From positions 2,604,001-2,668,000 of the forward strand of contig NZ_CP107917.1 in the NCBI RefSeq assembly GCF_036014175.1: DNA of 64,000 nt. Reading direction: 5' to 3'. This DNA is from Streptomyces sp. NBC_00443 (GTDB taxonomy: Bacteria; Actinomycetota; Actinomycetes; Streptomycetales; Streptomycetaceae). Numbering within the stretch: the stretch's first letter is position 1; each line of letters begins with the position of its first letter. Below are positions 38,211 through 49,495 of this stretch, piece after piece. A model generated the notes under the pieces. The model was given only the letters and a program-made list of their open reading frames with translations, had not been told where the DNA came from and ran no database searches. The position numbers and the translations under genes are program-made.

Positions 38211-39761
38211 TCAGCCCATGAACTTCTTGAACTCGTCCGGCAGCTCGAAGTCCTGCCCGCCCTGCTGGCCCGGCAGCCCGAAGGCGCCGCCCTCAGCGGC
38301 GGCGGCCCGGCGAGCCACCTCCTCCTGCTCCTGCTGCTTGCGCTTCATCGGGTTGCCGGAGCGCTGCTTGCCCTTGGCCTTCTTCGGCTGCTTCTTCGTC
38401 CGGCCGGGACCGCCACCCATGCCCGGCATCCCCGGCATACCCGGCATACCGCCGCCCTGGGCCATGCGGGACATCATCTTGCGGGCCTCGAAGAACCGCT
38501 CGACGAGATTCTTGACCGCGCCGACCTCGACACCGGAACCGCGGGCGATACGGGCCCGCCGCGAGCCGTTGATGATCGTCGGCTCCTGGCGCTCGGCCGG
38601 GGTCATCGACTTGATGATCGCGGCCGTGCGGTCGACGTCCCGCTCGTCGAGGTTGTTGATCTGGTCCTTCATCTGGCCCATGCCCGGGAGCATGCCGAGC
38701 AGCTTGGAGATGGAGCCCATCTTCCTGACCTGCTCCATCTGGGCCAGGAAGTCGTCGAGGGTGAAGTCCTGGCCCTTCTTGGAGGCCAGCTTCTCGGCCA
38801 TCTTCTGGGCTTCGGCCTGGTCGAACGTCTTCTCCGCCTGCTCGATCAGGGTGAGCAGGTCACCCATGTCGAGGATGCGCGAGGCCATCCGGTCCGGGTG
38901 GAAGGCGTCGAACTCGTCGAGCTTCTCGCCGTTCGACGCGAACATGATCGGCTTGCCGGTGATCTGCCGGATCGACAGGGCGGCACCACCGCGGGCGTCA
39001 CCGTCGAGCTTGGAGAGCACCACGCCGTCGAAGCCGACGCCGTCGCGGAAGGCCTCGGCGGTGTTGACCGCGTCCTGACCGATCATCGCGTCGACGACGA
39101 ACAGGATCTCGTCCGGCGAGACCGCGTCCCGGATGTCGGCGGCCTGCTGCATCATCTCCTGGTCGATGCCCAGGCGGCCGGCGGTGTCCACGATCACGAT
39201 GTCGTGGACCTTGGTCTTGGCGTGCTCGATGGAGTCCTTGGCGACCTTGACCGGGTCACCCACGCCGTTGCCCGGCTCGGGCGCGTAGACCGCGATGCCG
39301 GCGCGCTCGGCGACGACGCTGAGCTGGTTCACGGCGTTCGGGCGCTGGAGGTCACAGGCCACCAGCAGCGGCGAGTGGCCCTGCTCCTTCAGCCAGCGGC
39401 CGAGCTTGCCCGCGAGGGTGGTCTTACCGGCACCCTGCAGACCGGCCAGCATGATCACGGTGGGCGGCTGCTTGGCGAACCGCAGGCGGCGGGTCTCCCC
39501 GCCGAGGATCGTGACGAGCTCGTCGTTGACGATCTTCAGGACCTGCTGGGCCGGGTTCAGCGCCTTGGAGACCTCGGCGCCGAGGGCACGCTCCTTGACG
39601 TTCTTGATGAACGTGCGGACGACGGGGAGTGCCACGTCCGCTTCGAGGAGGGCGATGCGGATCTCGCGCGCGGTCGCGTCGATGTCCGCCTCGGAGAGCC
39701 GTCCCTTGCCGCGCAGGTTCTTGAAAGTCGCTGAGAGGCGATCGGAAAGAGTATCGAACAC
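38211..39761 (-). CDS. ffh: Signal recognition particle protein Ffh
   Basis: 516 residues. GTPase that binds signal sequences on translating ribosomes and docks at FtsY. N domain, then G domain with P-loop GLQGAGKTT, DTAGRL and SKLDGDARGG, then the methionine-rich M domain (KMMSRMAQGGGMPGMPGMPG) with a Gly-Met-Pro repeat. GTG at 39761. Its receptor ftsY lies 7 kb away in this window. Confidence 0.97.
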   Translation of the reverse strand: MFDTLSDRLSATFKNLRGKGRLSEADIDATAREIRIALLEADVALPVVRTFIKNVKERALGAEVSKALNPAQQVLKIVNDELVTILGGETRRLRFAKQPPTVIMLAGLQGAGKTTLAGKLGRWLKEQGHSPLLVACDLQRPNAVNQLSVVAERAGIAVYAPEPGNGVGDPVKVAKDSIEHAKTKVHDIVIVDTAGRLGIDQEMMQQAADIRDAVSPDEILFVVDAMIGQDAVNTAEAFRDGVGFDGVVLSKLDGDARGGAALSIRQITGKPIMFASNGEKLDEFDAFHPDRMASRILDMGDLLTLIEQAEKTFDQAEAQKMAEKLASKKGQDFTLDDFLAQMEQVRKMGSISKLLGMLPGMGQMKDQINNLDERDVDRTAAIIKSMTPAERQEPTIINGSRRARIARGSGVEVGAVKNLVERFFEARKMMSRMAQGGGMPGMPGMPGMGGGPGRTKKQPKKAKGKQRSGNPMKRKQQEQEEVARRAAAAEGGAFGLPGQQGGQDFELPDEFKKFMG

Positions 39762-39845
39762 GGCGCTCGCGGTCCTCGGGGTCGGTGGCGGCTGGCAATC
39801 GCCCTCCAGGGTATCCCGGCGGCGCAGGTTGTCGGGATCCCCCGT

Positions 39846-42293
39846 TCAGCCCCGCAATGTCTCCTCCAGCTTGCGCGCCACGGAGGCCGCCTCTTCCCTG
39901 GGCAGCGGCGCCCCCTCCGGGCCTGTGACATAGAACGCGTCGACGGCGTTGGCGCCCAGGGTGCTGACATGGGCACTGCGCACCCGCACGCTCGCGTCCT
40001 CCAGCGCCCGGCCGATCCGGAACAGCAGCCCGGGGGCGTCCTGGGCCCGCACCTCGATCACCGTGGCCAGCCGGGAGGCGGCCGGGTGGACGGACACCCT
40101 CGGTGGCGGCGCCACCACGCCCCGGCGGCGCGGGTACGCCGCGTCCCGCTCGGCGAGACGGCCCGCGATGTCCAGTGAGCCGTCCAGGGCGCGTACGAGG
40201 TCGGCGCGCAGTCGGGCGGCCTGCGGCAAGGAGCCGTACTCGGCGGCGACCCGCCAGTTCAGCAGCAGGACGGAGCCGTCGACGCCGTCCGGGAGGTCCA
40301 GGGCACGCAGTTCCGCGGTGCGGACGGTCAGGCGGTGCATCGCCAGGACGCCGGCCACCGCGGGCAGCACGCCCGGCTGATCCGGTACGGCGATGAGGAG
40401 CTCCACGCCGAGCGGCTCGGGGTCGCCGGCAGGCTGCTCCCCGGTCGGCGGCTCGGTCTGGGCGCGCAGCGCCAGCACCGGGCTGCCGGTGGCGATCGCC
40501 TCCAGGGCGAGCCGCTCCTGCTCGGCGGTCGGCGCGGCAGCCTCGGGCTCGTCGGGGTCGTCCCCGGCGAGTACGGCCGCGACCCGCTTCACCAGGTCGG
40601 CGACCAGGGATCCGCGCCACGACGACCAGGCCGCCGGACCGGTGGCCAGGGCGTCCGCCTCGGTCAGGGCGTGCAGCAACTCCAGCGTGCCCTGCGAGCC
40701 GACCGCGTCGGCGACCGAGCGCACGGTGGCCGGGTCCTCCAGGTCGCGCCGGGTGGCCGTGTCGACGAGGAGCAGGTGATGCCGTACGAGGGTGGAGAGC
40801 ACGGTCACGTCGTCGCGGTCGAAGCCGATGCGCCCGGCCACGTCCCTGGCGATGATCTCGCCGGCCACCGAGTGGTCGCCGGGCCAGCCCTTGCCGATGT
40901 CGTGCAGCAGGGCGGCGACCAGCAGCAGGTCGGGGCGGTGGACACGGCGGGTGAACTCGGAGGCGCGCACGGCCGTCTCGATCAGATGCCGGTCGACGGT
41001 CCAGATGTGCACGGCGTTGCGCTGCGGACGGCAGCGGACCCGCTCCCAGTCGGGCAGCAGGCGGGTGATCAGCCCCTCGGCCTCCAGCGCCTCCCAGACG
41101 TCGACGGTGGGGCTGCCGGAGCCGAGCAGGGTGACCAACTGCTCGCGTGCCTCGGCGGGCCAGGGCGTGGGCAGCGGGCGGACAGCGGCCGCCATGCGCC
41201 GTACGGCGTGCAGGGAGAGCGGAAGTCCGGCCTGCGCGGCAGCGGCAGCGGCGCGCAGCGGGAGCACGGGGTCGCGTTCTGGGCGCGCGGCGCGGGCGAG
41301 CACCACCTCGCCGTCCTGCTCGACCACGCCCTCGGCCAGCGGGGAGCGCTCGGTGGTCGGCTTCCCGCCACCCAGCATGGCGCGCAGACGCGGCCGCACA
41401 GCGCGCGAGCGCAATACGCGCCCCACTTCACGCCAAGTGACATCACTCGCATACGAGATGACCCGCGCCGCCTCGTACACCTGCCGCAGCAGCGTATCGG
41501 CGTCGAGCAGGCCGAGTTCGGCGGCGACCTGGTCCTGCTCCTGCAGTGCGAGCCGGTCGGTCGCGCGCCCGGTGGTCAGGTGCAGGGCATCCCGCACGTC
41601 GAGCAGCCGGCGCCGGGCGTCGTCGAGGCCCTCGCGAGGGGCGTCGGCCAGCCAGGAGGCGGCGACGGCGCGCAGGATGGTGGCGTCCCGCAGGCCGCCG
41701 CGGGCTTCCTTGAGGTCGGGTTCCAGGAGGTACTGCAGCTCTCCCTGCCGCTCGGCGCGTTCGGCGGACAGCTCCTGGAGTTCGGGCAGCCGCTTGGGTG
41801 CCTGGTTGCGCCAGTCGGCCAGGACCGCCGTCCGCAGCCCGGCCGTGAGCCCCAGGTCGCCGGCGATGTGCCGGGCGTCCAGCAGGCCCAGCTGGACCTT
41901 GAGGTCCTCGCCGGCCGTCTTGCGGGCCTCGGCGGGGGTGCGCACGGAGTGGTCGAGGGCGAGGCCGAGGTCCCAGACCGGGTACCAGATGCGATCGGCC
42001 AGCGCGGCCACCGCCTGGCTGTCGCCGGCGTCGTGCAGGAGGAGCAGGTCCAGGTCGCTGCGCGGGGACAGCTCCCCGCGGCCGTAACCGCCGACGGCGA
42101 TCAGGGAGACTCCGCGCATCCCCTCGGCGCCGGCGGCGAACAGGCCGGTCAGCCAGTCGTCGGTCAGCTCCGCGAGGGCGCTACGGCGCGGCGGCCCGGA
42201 CGGCGCCCCCGCGGTGAGGAGGCGCAGCCGGGCCGCCGCGTAGCCGCTGGGTCCCGAGTCCTCTGCATCCTTACGAACGTCCGTGCCCGTCAC
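39846..42293 (-). CDS. glnD: PII uridylyl/adenylyltransferase GlnD
   Basis: 815 residues. The nucleotidyltransferase domain has GGYGRGELSPRSDLDLLLL (G-S-x-D-like metal site), then a GlnE-like linker, an HD domain with LLVAALLHDIGKGWPGDHS, and two C-terminal ACT domains. In actinobacteria GlnD adenylylates GlnK rather than uridylylating it. GTG at 42293 has AGGAG 7 nt upstream; 28 bp from glnK. Third gene of amtB-glnK-glnD. Confidence 0.95.
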   Translation of the reverse strand: MTGTDVRKDAEDSGPSGYAAARLRLLTAGAPSGPPRRSALAELTDDWLTGLFAAGAEGMRGVSLIAVGGYGRGELSPRSDLDLLLLHDAGDSQAVAALADRIWYPVWDLGLALDHSVRTPAEARKTAGEDLKVQLGLLDARHIAGDLGLTAGLRTAVLADWRNQAPKRLPELQELSAERAERQGELQYLLEPDLKEARGGLRDATILRAVAASWLADAPREGLDDARRRLLDVRDALHLTTGRATDRLALQEQDQVAAELGLLDADTLLRQVYEAARVISYASDVTWREVGRVLRSRAVRPRLRAMLGGGKPTTERSPLAEGVVEQDGEVVLARAARPERDPVLPLRAAAAAAQAGLPLSLHAVRRMAAAVRPLPTPWPAEAREQLVTLLGSGSPTVDVWEALEAEGLITRLLPDWERVRCRPQRNAVHIWTVDRHLIETAVRASEFTRRVHRPDLLLVAALLHDIGKGWPGDHSVAGEIIARDVAGRIGFDRDDVTVLSTLVRHHLLLVDTATRRDLEDPATVRSVADAVGSQGTLELLHALTEADALATGPAAWSSWRGSLVADLVKRVAAVLAGDDPDEPEAAAPTAEQERLALEAIATGSPVLALRAQTEPPTGEQPAGDPEPLGVELLIAVPDQPGVLPAVAGVLAMHRLTVRTAELRALDLPDGVDGSVLLLNWRVAAEYGSLPQAARLRADLVRALDGSLDIAGRLAERDAAYPRRRGVVAPPPRVSVHPAASRLATVIEVRAQDAPGLLFRIGRALEDASVRVRSAHVSTLGANAVDAFYVTGPEGAPLPREEAASVARKLEETLRG

Positions 42294-42321
42294 CCAGCGA
42301 CTCCTGTTCTGTTTTCCTGCT

Positions 42322-44003
<1,682 letters not shown>

Positions 44004-44121
44004 CGGCGTCTCCTCGTCGATTGGTACGGCCCCGTGCGGGCGAAGCCTGAGCGGAATGAGGGGTGGGCCGGTTATGCGCCATGACATTGGCGCAGCGCGG
44101 TTTCGGTGGAAGCCCCTCGTT

Positions 44122-44157
44122 GTTTCGCCGCCGTGACGAAGGCGCCTTGCGTGTTAC
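44122..44157 (-). promoter_or_regulatory. Candidate GlnR-binding box
   Basis: On the minus strand GTAAC (44157-44153) is followed by GTCAC-n6-GAAAC (44137-44122). GTCAC-n6-GAAAC fits the gTnAc-n6-GaAAc GlnR half-box known for Streptomyces nitrogen genes, including amtB. A second GAAAC lies 17 bp further towards amtB. Position in the amtB upstream region supports it. Confidence 0.6.
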
Positions 44158-44226
44158 GCGTCGATGAACTGCCGGATCTCCGGCTGTCGGATCGTTATCG
44201 TGGCGCAACCTTCACTGAAGGAAGAA

Positions 44227-44247
44227 AAGGCCGGCCGCGGCGGCCTT
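44227..44247 (-). terminator. Terminator after nsdA
   Basis: AAGGCCG and CCGGCCTT arms surround a GC centre and are followed on the minus strand by TTTCTTCC, about 94 bp beyond the nsdA stop. Confidence 0.6.
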
Positions 44248-44340
44248 CCGATGACCTGGCATGGGGGAGCCGAGTCGGGCAGTTCGGGAGGGCCGGCCGC
44301 GGCCGGGGTTCTGGGGTTTCGCGGGATTCGCCCGGGGCCG

Positions 44341-45834
44341 TCAGACCGCCTCCGCGGTCTCCGGCAGCTCCACGGCGAGCTTGTCCGTCAGGTCCACGAC
44401 CTCGGCGAGATCCCCGAAGTCGCGTACGGCCGTGTAGACCGTCTTTCGAATACGAGTGTTGACGCGCTCGGAGCGCACCTTTTTGGCGACCTGCATGGCG
44501 TGCTCGGCGTAGACCACGCCCTGCTCGGGCTCGCGCCGCAGCAGGTGCACCGTGGCCATGCCGATCAGGTTCAGCGCATACGACCGCTGGTGCTCGCCGT
44601 CCTTCGCGAACAGGTCCACGGCCTGCTGCATGACCGGCTCGGCCAGCGAGGCGTACGTCGGGCTGCGGCCGGCGACATACGCGAGGTCGCGGTACGAGTG
44701 GGAGTTCTCGCCGTACAGCTCGGCCTCGGAGAAGAAGCGGATCCAGTCGGGGTCCGGCTCGTCCCACTCGTCGGACTCGGAGAAGGTGTCCTCGGCCATC
44801 CGGACCGCCCGCTTGCACTTGCCGGGCTGACCCATGTTGGCGTAGGCGCGGGCCTCCATCGCATACAGCATCGACTGGGTGCGCGGGCTCGCGCAGTCCC
44901 GGCTGCCGTACTGCGCGAGGTGGATCAGCTCCAGGGCGTCGTCGGGCCGGGCGAGGTGGATCATCTGGCGGCTCATGCTGGACAGGATGTACGAGCCGAG
45001 CGGCCGGTCACCGGCCTCCTTGGCGGCATGCAGCGCGAGCACGAAGTACTTCTGCGCGGTGGGCTGAAGCCCCACGTCGTACGACATCCAGCCGGCCAGC
45101 TCCGCCAGCTCGGCGGCGACCTTGAACAGCCTCCTGGTGGTGGACTCCGGCTGGGGCTCCTGGAGCAGGTCGGTCACCTCGTGCAACTGCCCCACGACCG
45201 CCTTGCGGCGCAGTCCGCCGCCGCACTGGGCGTCCCACTGCCGGAACATCACGGTGGTGGACTCCAGCAGGTCCAGCTCGGGCCTGGACAGCCGACCACG
45301 CGCACGGGAGGACGGGACGGGCCGGGACTCCTGGCGCGGGGCGGACGGCGCGGGGACCAGCCAACGCTGCATCGGCTCGATGAGGGCCGGGCCCGCAGCC
45401 AAGGCCAGCGAGCTCCCGAGGAAGCCACGCCGCGCCAGCATCAGGTCGCTGCGTGAGAACTCGCTGAGCAGGGCCACCGTCTGCGGGCCCGTCCAGGGCA
45501 GGTCGACACCGGACACGGAGGGTGACTGGCGCGCCGCGCGCAGGCCGAGGTCCTCGACGGAGACGACGCAGCCGAACCGCTCCGAGAACAGCTCGGACAG
45601 GATCCGCGGGATCGGCTCACGGGGGTTCTCACCGTCGAGCCAGCGGCGTACGCGCGAGGTGTCGGTCGAGATGTGGTTGGCACCCAACTGGCGTGCGCGA
45701 CGGTTCACTTGGCGGGCCAGTTCGCCCTTCGACCAGCCGCTGCGCACGAACCAGGAGGCGAGCAGCTCGTTCGGGCTCTTGGCAGCGTGCGCTGCGTCAC
45801 CGGCGCTCGTACCGCTTCCGCTGTTGCCGCTCAC
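44341..45834 (-). CDS. nsdA: Developmental regulator NsdA-like
   Basis: 497 residues. N-terminal XRE-like region (SGWSKGELARQVNRRARQLG and TDTSRVRRWLDGENPR), then a long TPR-like helical region. In S. coelicolor nsdA is a negative regulator of sporulation and antibiotic production and lies next to amtB, exactly as here. GTG at 45834 starts VSGNSGSG. The mechanism by which it represses development is not visible in the sequence. Confidence 0.88.
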   Translation of the reverse strand: MSGNSGSGTSAGDAAHAAKSPNELLASWFVRSGWSKGELARQVNRRARQLGANHISTDTSRVRRWLDGENPREPIPRILSELFSERFGCVVSVEDLGLRAARQSPSVSGVDLPWTGPQTVALLSEFSRSDLMLARRGFLGSSLALAAGPALIEPMQRWLVPAPSAPRQESRPVPSSRARGRLSRPELDLLESTTVMFRQWDAQCGGGLRRKAVVGQLHEVTDLLQEPQPESTTRRLFKVAAELAELAGWMSYDVGLQPTAQKYFVLALHAAKEAGDRPLGSYILSSMSRQMIHLARPDDALELIHLAQYGSRDCASPRTQSMLYAMEARAYANMGQPGKCKRAVRMAEDTFSESDEWDEPDPDWIRFFSEAELYGENSHSYRDLAYVAGRSPTYASLAEPVMQQAVDLFAKDGEHQRSYALNLIGMATVHLLRREPEQGVVYAEHAMQVAKKVRSERVNTRIRKTVYTAVRDFGDLAEVVDLTDKLAVELPETAEAV

Positions 45835-46292
45835 TGGAACGCCCCCATCCCTTGGACCACTTGTCACCGAGTGCGCCAAGCCCTATCAGAATGCCGGTAA
45901 ATACGGTCTCCCGTCCGGCAGTTGTCACCCTTCGAACGGAAAGCCGACTTGCCCCCGGCATACCCACGAGTGCATGTGCCCCGAGGGTCCGTGCACTCAC
46001 GGTAATCCTACGATCACGCCTCCAACCATGGCGATCCGGGAAACGCCACCATTCGCCACCCCTTCGAATGAACTAACGGACGCCTCCTCACGATTCACTT
46101 GACATAGGACGGCCGGAAGTGGGCGGAGCGAAGCACGCTGAGGCGCGCGTCGCCGAGTCCACAACCCTGAATGCTTCCAAGCGCCGCGTGAACCGAACGG
46201 CGTCGGAGGGTAACCGGCTCTTCGGGAACACACAGGGTCACGTTCTGGTTCCGCGCCGTAACCACCGGCGCGCTGGACCCGTTGGAGGGGGC
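45835..46292. other. Divergent promoter region nsdA / prim-pol
   Basis: 458 bp with lower GC than the genes. It contains a TTGACA at 46099-46104 facing the prim-pol gene, but no matching -10 at the usual distance. No further structure is visible. Confidence 0.4.
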
Positions 46293-46949
46293 ATGGGCTT
46301 CACGATCGGCGGCATCCGGGAAATCCGGTCCGGCACGCGTCGACGCGGCCGCGCCTCGGAGTGCACCGCCGTCGCCGAGTTCACCGGGCTGTGGGGCTGG
46401 GACGTGGCGCCCGGCGCGCGAGCCGCTGCGGGTGCCTGCTCGTGCGGCCGCTCCGACTGCGGCGCGCCCGGCGCACACCCCCTCGACTTCGCGCCGCAGA
46501 TCCCGGCCGGGGCCACGCTCGACGAGGTCGCCAAGGCGTGGTCGGAGTTCCCGGGTGCCTCGGTGCTGCTGCCGGTCGGGCGGGCGTTCGACGTGATCGA
46601 GGTGGCCGAGCCGGCCGGACGCCGAGCGCTGGCCCGGCTCGAGCGGATGGGTCTCCCCCTCGGCCCGGTCACCGCCACGCCCGACGGCCGCGCGCAGTTT
46701 CTCGTCGCCCCCGGCGCCGCCGCCGAGCTCCCCGAGCTCCTCTACCGCATGGGCTGGGACGACCCGACCCACCTCGACCTGCGCGGCCTCGGCCCCGGCA
46801 CGTCCATCACGGCCCCGCCGTCCGACCGGGGCGGACTGGGGCCGGTGCGCTGGCTGCGGGCTCCACAGCTGGACACGGCCACGAAACCGCCGGCCGCGCG
46901 GCTGCTGCTCGGGACGCTGGCCTACGTGGCGCATCGGTCGCGCGCGTAG
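46293..46949 (+). CDS. Prim-pol-like (bifunctional primase/polymerase N) protein
   Basis: 218 residues. CSCGRSDCGAPGAHPLDFAP matches the cysteine- and histidine-containing start of bifunctional DNA primase/polymerase N-terminal domains, and ASVLLPVGRAFDVIEVAE takes the place of the D-x-D/E metal motif, which looks weak. Chromosomal Streptomyces proteins of this size often keep the fold but not the polymerase site. ATG at 46293 preceded by GGAGGGG. I would not assign polymerase activity. Confidence 0.75.
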   Translation: MGFTIGGIREIRSGTRRRGRASECTAVAEFTGLWGWDVAPGARAAAGACSCGRSDCGAPGAHPLDFAPQIPAGATLDEVAKAWSEFPGASVLLPVGRAFDVIEVAEPAGRRALARLERMGLPLGPVTATPDGRAQFLVAPGAAAELPELLYRMGWDDPTHLDLRGLGPGTSITAPPSDRGGLGPVRWLRAPQLDTATKPPAARLLLGTLAYVAHRSRA

Positions 46950-46989
46950 CGCATACCACCGGGCACAGCCCTCACAGCCGTACACAGCG

Positions 46990-47030
46990 AAGCGCCCGTC
47001 CCCCAACTGCACCTTGGGGGGCGGGCGCTT
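46990..47030. terminator. Bidirectional terminator prim-pol / ftsY
   Basis: AAGCGCCCGTCCCCCA (46990-47005) pairs with TGGGGGGCGGGCGCTT (47015-47030), apart from one G:T pair, with a 9-nt loop. A/T at the foot serves both strands. It lies between convergent genes. Confidence 0.85.
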
Positions 47031-47060
47031 CTTCCATCCGAGAGGTACGAATTTCGTAGG

Positions 47061-48272
47061 TCACTCTCCGATAAGCGCATCCACGAACGCCTCCGGCTCG
47101 AACGGCGCCAGGTCGTCGGCGCCCTCGCCGAGTCCGACCAGCTTCACGGGCACACCCAGCTCGCGCTGGACGGCGATCACGATGCCGCCCTTGGCGGTGC
47201 CGTCCAGCTTGGTGAGCACGATGCCGGTGATGTTGACGACCTCGGCGAAGACACGGGCCTGGACCAGGCCGTTCTGCCCCGTCGTCGCGTCCAGCACGAG
47301 CAGCACCTCGTCGAGCGGCGCGTGCTTCTCGACGACCCGCTTGACCTTGCCGAGCTCGTCCATGAGGCCGGTCTTGGTGTGCAGGCGTCCGGCGGTGTCG
47401 ATGAGGACGACGTCCGACCCCATCTCCTTGCCCTCCTTCACCGCGTCGAAGGCGACGGAGGCGGGGTCGCCGCCCTCCGGCCCGCGCACGGTGTAGGCGC
47501 CGACGCGCTCGCCCCAGGTCTGGAGCTGGTCGGCGGCGGCGGCACGGAAGGTGTCGGCGGCGCCCAGCACGACGCTGCGGCCGTCGGCCACGAGGACGCG
47601 GGCGAGCTTGCCGGTGGTGGTGGTCTTGCCGGTGCCGTTGACGCCGACCACCATCACGATGCCGGGCTTGCTGGTCTCCGGCTCGGTCTTGACCACGCGG
47701 TCCATGTCGGTGCGGACCAGCTTGAGCAGCTCCTCGCGCAGCAGGCCGCGCAGCTCCTCGGGCGTGCGGGTGCCGAGGACCTTCACGCGCTCACGCAGCC
47801 CCTCGACCAGCTCCTGGGTGGGCTGCACGCCGACGTCGGCGGTGAGCAGCGTGTCCTCGATCTCCTCCCAGGTGTCCTCGTCGAGGTGCTCGCGCGACAG
47901 GAGCGTGAGCAGCCCCTTGCCGAGGGCGGTCTGGGAGCGGGAGAGCCGGGTGCGCAGTCGGATCAGGCGGCCGGCTGTGGGCTCCGGTACCTCGATCTCG
48001 ATCGGCGGGGGCTCTTCGACGACGGGCGGTTCCTCGACGGCGACCCCGGTCGAGCCGTCGGGAAGATCCACCTCCTCTATGGTCCGGCGCGATTCGTCGC
48101 GCGGCGTCTCGGCCTCGTCGCCGACTTGCGGCTCGGCCGGAGGGGCGGTGATGTCGGGGGCAGCGGGCGGCGGCGGGGGCAGCTGCTTCTTGCGCCGGCT
48201 GCCGATGATGAGCCCGCCGAGCGCGCCGAGCACGACCACGGCGATGACTACAGCAAGGATGACGATGTCCAT
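47061..48272 (-). CDS. ftsY: Signal recognition particle receptor FtsY
   Basis: 403 residues. Unlike E. coli FtsY it has an N-terminal membrane helix (DIVILAVVIAVVVLGALGGL), then an acidic Pro-rich linker and the NG domain. P-loop VVGVNGTGKTTT, DTAGRLHTKTGLMDEL and TKLDGTAKGG are all present. It receives Ffh-bound ribosomes at the membrane. Confidence 0.97.
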   Translation of the reverse strand: MDIVILAVVIAVVVLGALGGLIIGSRRKKQLPPPPPAAPDITAPPAEPQVGDEAETPRDESRRTIEEVDLPDGSTGVAVEEPPVVEEPPPIEIEVPEPTAGRLIRLRTRLSRSQTALGKGLLTLLSREHLDEDTWEEIEDTLLTADVGVQPTQELVEGLRERVKVLGTRTPEELRGLLREELLKLVRTDMDRVVKTEPETSKPGIVMVVGVNGTGKTTTTGKLARVLVADGRSVVLGAADTFRAAAADQLQTWGERVGAYTVRGPEGGDPASVAFDAVKEGKEMGSDVVLIDTAGRLHTKTGLMDELGKVKRVVEKHAPLDEVLLVLDATTGQNGLVQARVFAEVVNITGIVLTKLDGTAKGGIVIAVQRELGVPVKLVGLGEGADDLAPFEPEAFVDALIGE

Positions 48273-48377
48273 AACCCGTCCAGTATCGGCCATGGAGCCC
48301 GGCGACACCGCTATGGATGTCTGACACACCGTCAGCTAACGTCCGCCTTCACACCCGCCCGGTGAAGGGGGACCCCC

Positions 48378-49349
48378 ATGCCCGTCACGGTCGTACGCTT
48401 CAACCTCGTCGAGCCCGACGCGACCCCCGCCTCACTCGCCGCCCGCTACCGGGCGGCCCTGGAGATGGCCGCGTACGCCGACGAGCACGGCATCACCACG
48501 GTGCAGACGGAGGAGCACCACGGCGCCGAGAACAACTGGCTGCCGTCACCGTTCGCCTTCGCCGCGGCGGTCTTCGGCGCGACACAGCGCCTCGCGGTCA
48601 CCGTCTCGGCGATCATCGGCCCGCTGCACGACCCGCTGCGGCTGGCCGAGGAGATCGCCGTGCTGGACCTGCTGAGCGGCGGACGGCTGGTGACGGTCGC
48701 CGGGATCGGGTACCGGCCCGAGGAGTACGCCCTGTTCGACGTGGACTGGAAGCGGCGCGGAAAGCTCCAGGACGAACTGCTTCAGACGCTGCTGAAGGCC
48801 TGGACCGGCGAGCCCTTCGAGTACCGGGGCCGTACGGTACGGGTCACTCCGCGCCCGTACACCGATCCGCACCCGCTCCTGCTGGTCGGCGGCTCCTCGA
48901 AGGCCGCCGCCCGCCGGGCCGCCCGCCTCGGCCTGCCGTTCTTCCCCAGCGCGCATCTGCCGGAGCTGGAGGCGTACTACAAGGAGCGGCTCGTCGAGTA
49001 CGGCACCGCGGGCTGGACCATGATGCCGGCCGCCGAGACGCCGCTGCTGCACGTGGCCGAGGATCCCGACCGGGCGTGGGCGCAGTACGGGCGGCACTTT
49101 CTGCACGAGGCACGGACGTACGCCTCCTGGCAGTCCGGCGACATCCGCTCGGCGGTGAAGTCGGGGGCCACGACGGTGGAGGAACTGCGCGCGGAGGGCG
49201 TGTACCGGATCGTGACGCCCGAGGAGTGTGTGGCACTGGGCCACGCCAACTACGTACTGCACCCCTTGTCCGGCGGGATGCCGGTGGAGGAGGGGTGGCG
49301 GAGCCTGCGGTTGTTCTGCGAGCGGGTGCTGCCTGGGCTCGGCGACTGA
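48378..49349 (+). CDS. Luciferase-like flavin-dependent oxidoreductase
   Basis: 323 residues, LLM-class TIM barrel. YADEHGITTVQTEEHHGAEN and LAEEIAVLDLLSGGRLVTVAG are the usual FMN-binding and barrel segments. It has no cofactor-specific residue that tells FMN from F420. AAGGGGGA precedes the ATG. Divergent from ftsY across 105 bp. Substrate unknown. Confidence 0.88.
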   Translation: MPVTVVRFNLVEPDATPASLAARYRAALEMAAYADEHGITTVQTEEHHGAENNWLPSPFAFAAAVFGATQRLAVTVSAIIGPLHDPLRLAEEIAVLDLLSGGRLVTVAGIGYRPEEYALFDVDWKRRGKLQDELLQTLLKAWTGEPFEYRGRTVRVTPRPYTDPHPLLLVGGSSKAAARRAARLGLPFFPSAHLPELEAYYKERLVEYGTAGWTMMPAAETPLLHVAEDPDRAWAQYGRHFLHEARTYASWQSGDIRSAVKSGATTVEELRAEGVYRIVTPEECVALGHANYVLHPLSGGMPVEEGWRSLRLFCERVLPGLGD

Positions 49350-49386
49350 TCCGTCGCCTACGAGGCCTTGTCCCCTCGCATACGAC

Positions 49387-49429
49387 GCCGCCGCCCCGGC
49401 TCGGGCAGTGGCCGAGCCGGGGCGGCGGC
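49387..49429. terminator. Terminator between LLM oxidoreductase and glcP
   Basis: An exact 18-bp inverted repeat (49387-49404 with 49412-49429) and 7-nt loop between convergent genes; the most stable hairpin seen in the window. Confidence 0.85.
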
Positions 49430-49495
49430 GGGGTTACGGGGAGAGGGGCAGCGGGGACTTGGCCCTTCTCCCCGAGTTCGGGGAGCCCTGGAGGC

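Larger units (their letters stand above)
44004..44340. other. Regulatory region upstream of amtB
   Basis: 337 bp between amtB and the nsdA 3' end. It holds a nsdA terminator (44227-44247) and a candidate GlnR box (44122-44157). The palindromic CCGGCCGCGGCCGG near 44295 may be part of the same termination structure. Confidence 0.6.

Noticed and set aside
44295..44310. CCGGCCGCGGCCGG palindrome as an operator
   Set aside because: GC palindromes arise easily here, and it lies in the nsdA 3' region, where a terminator function is simpler.
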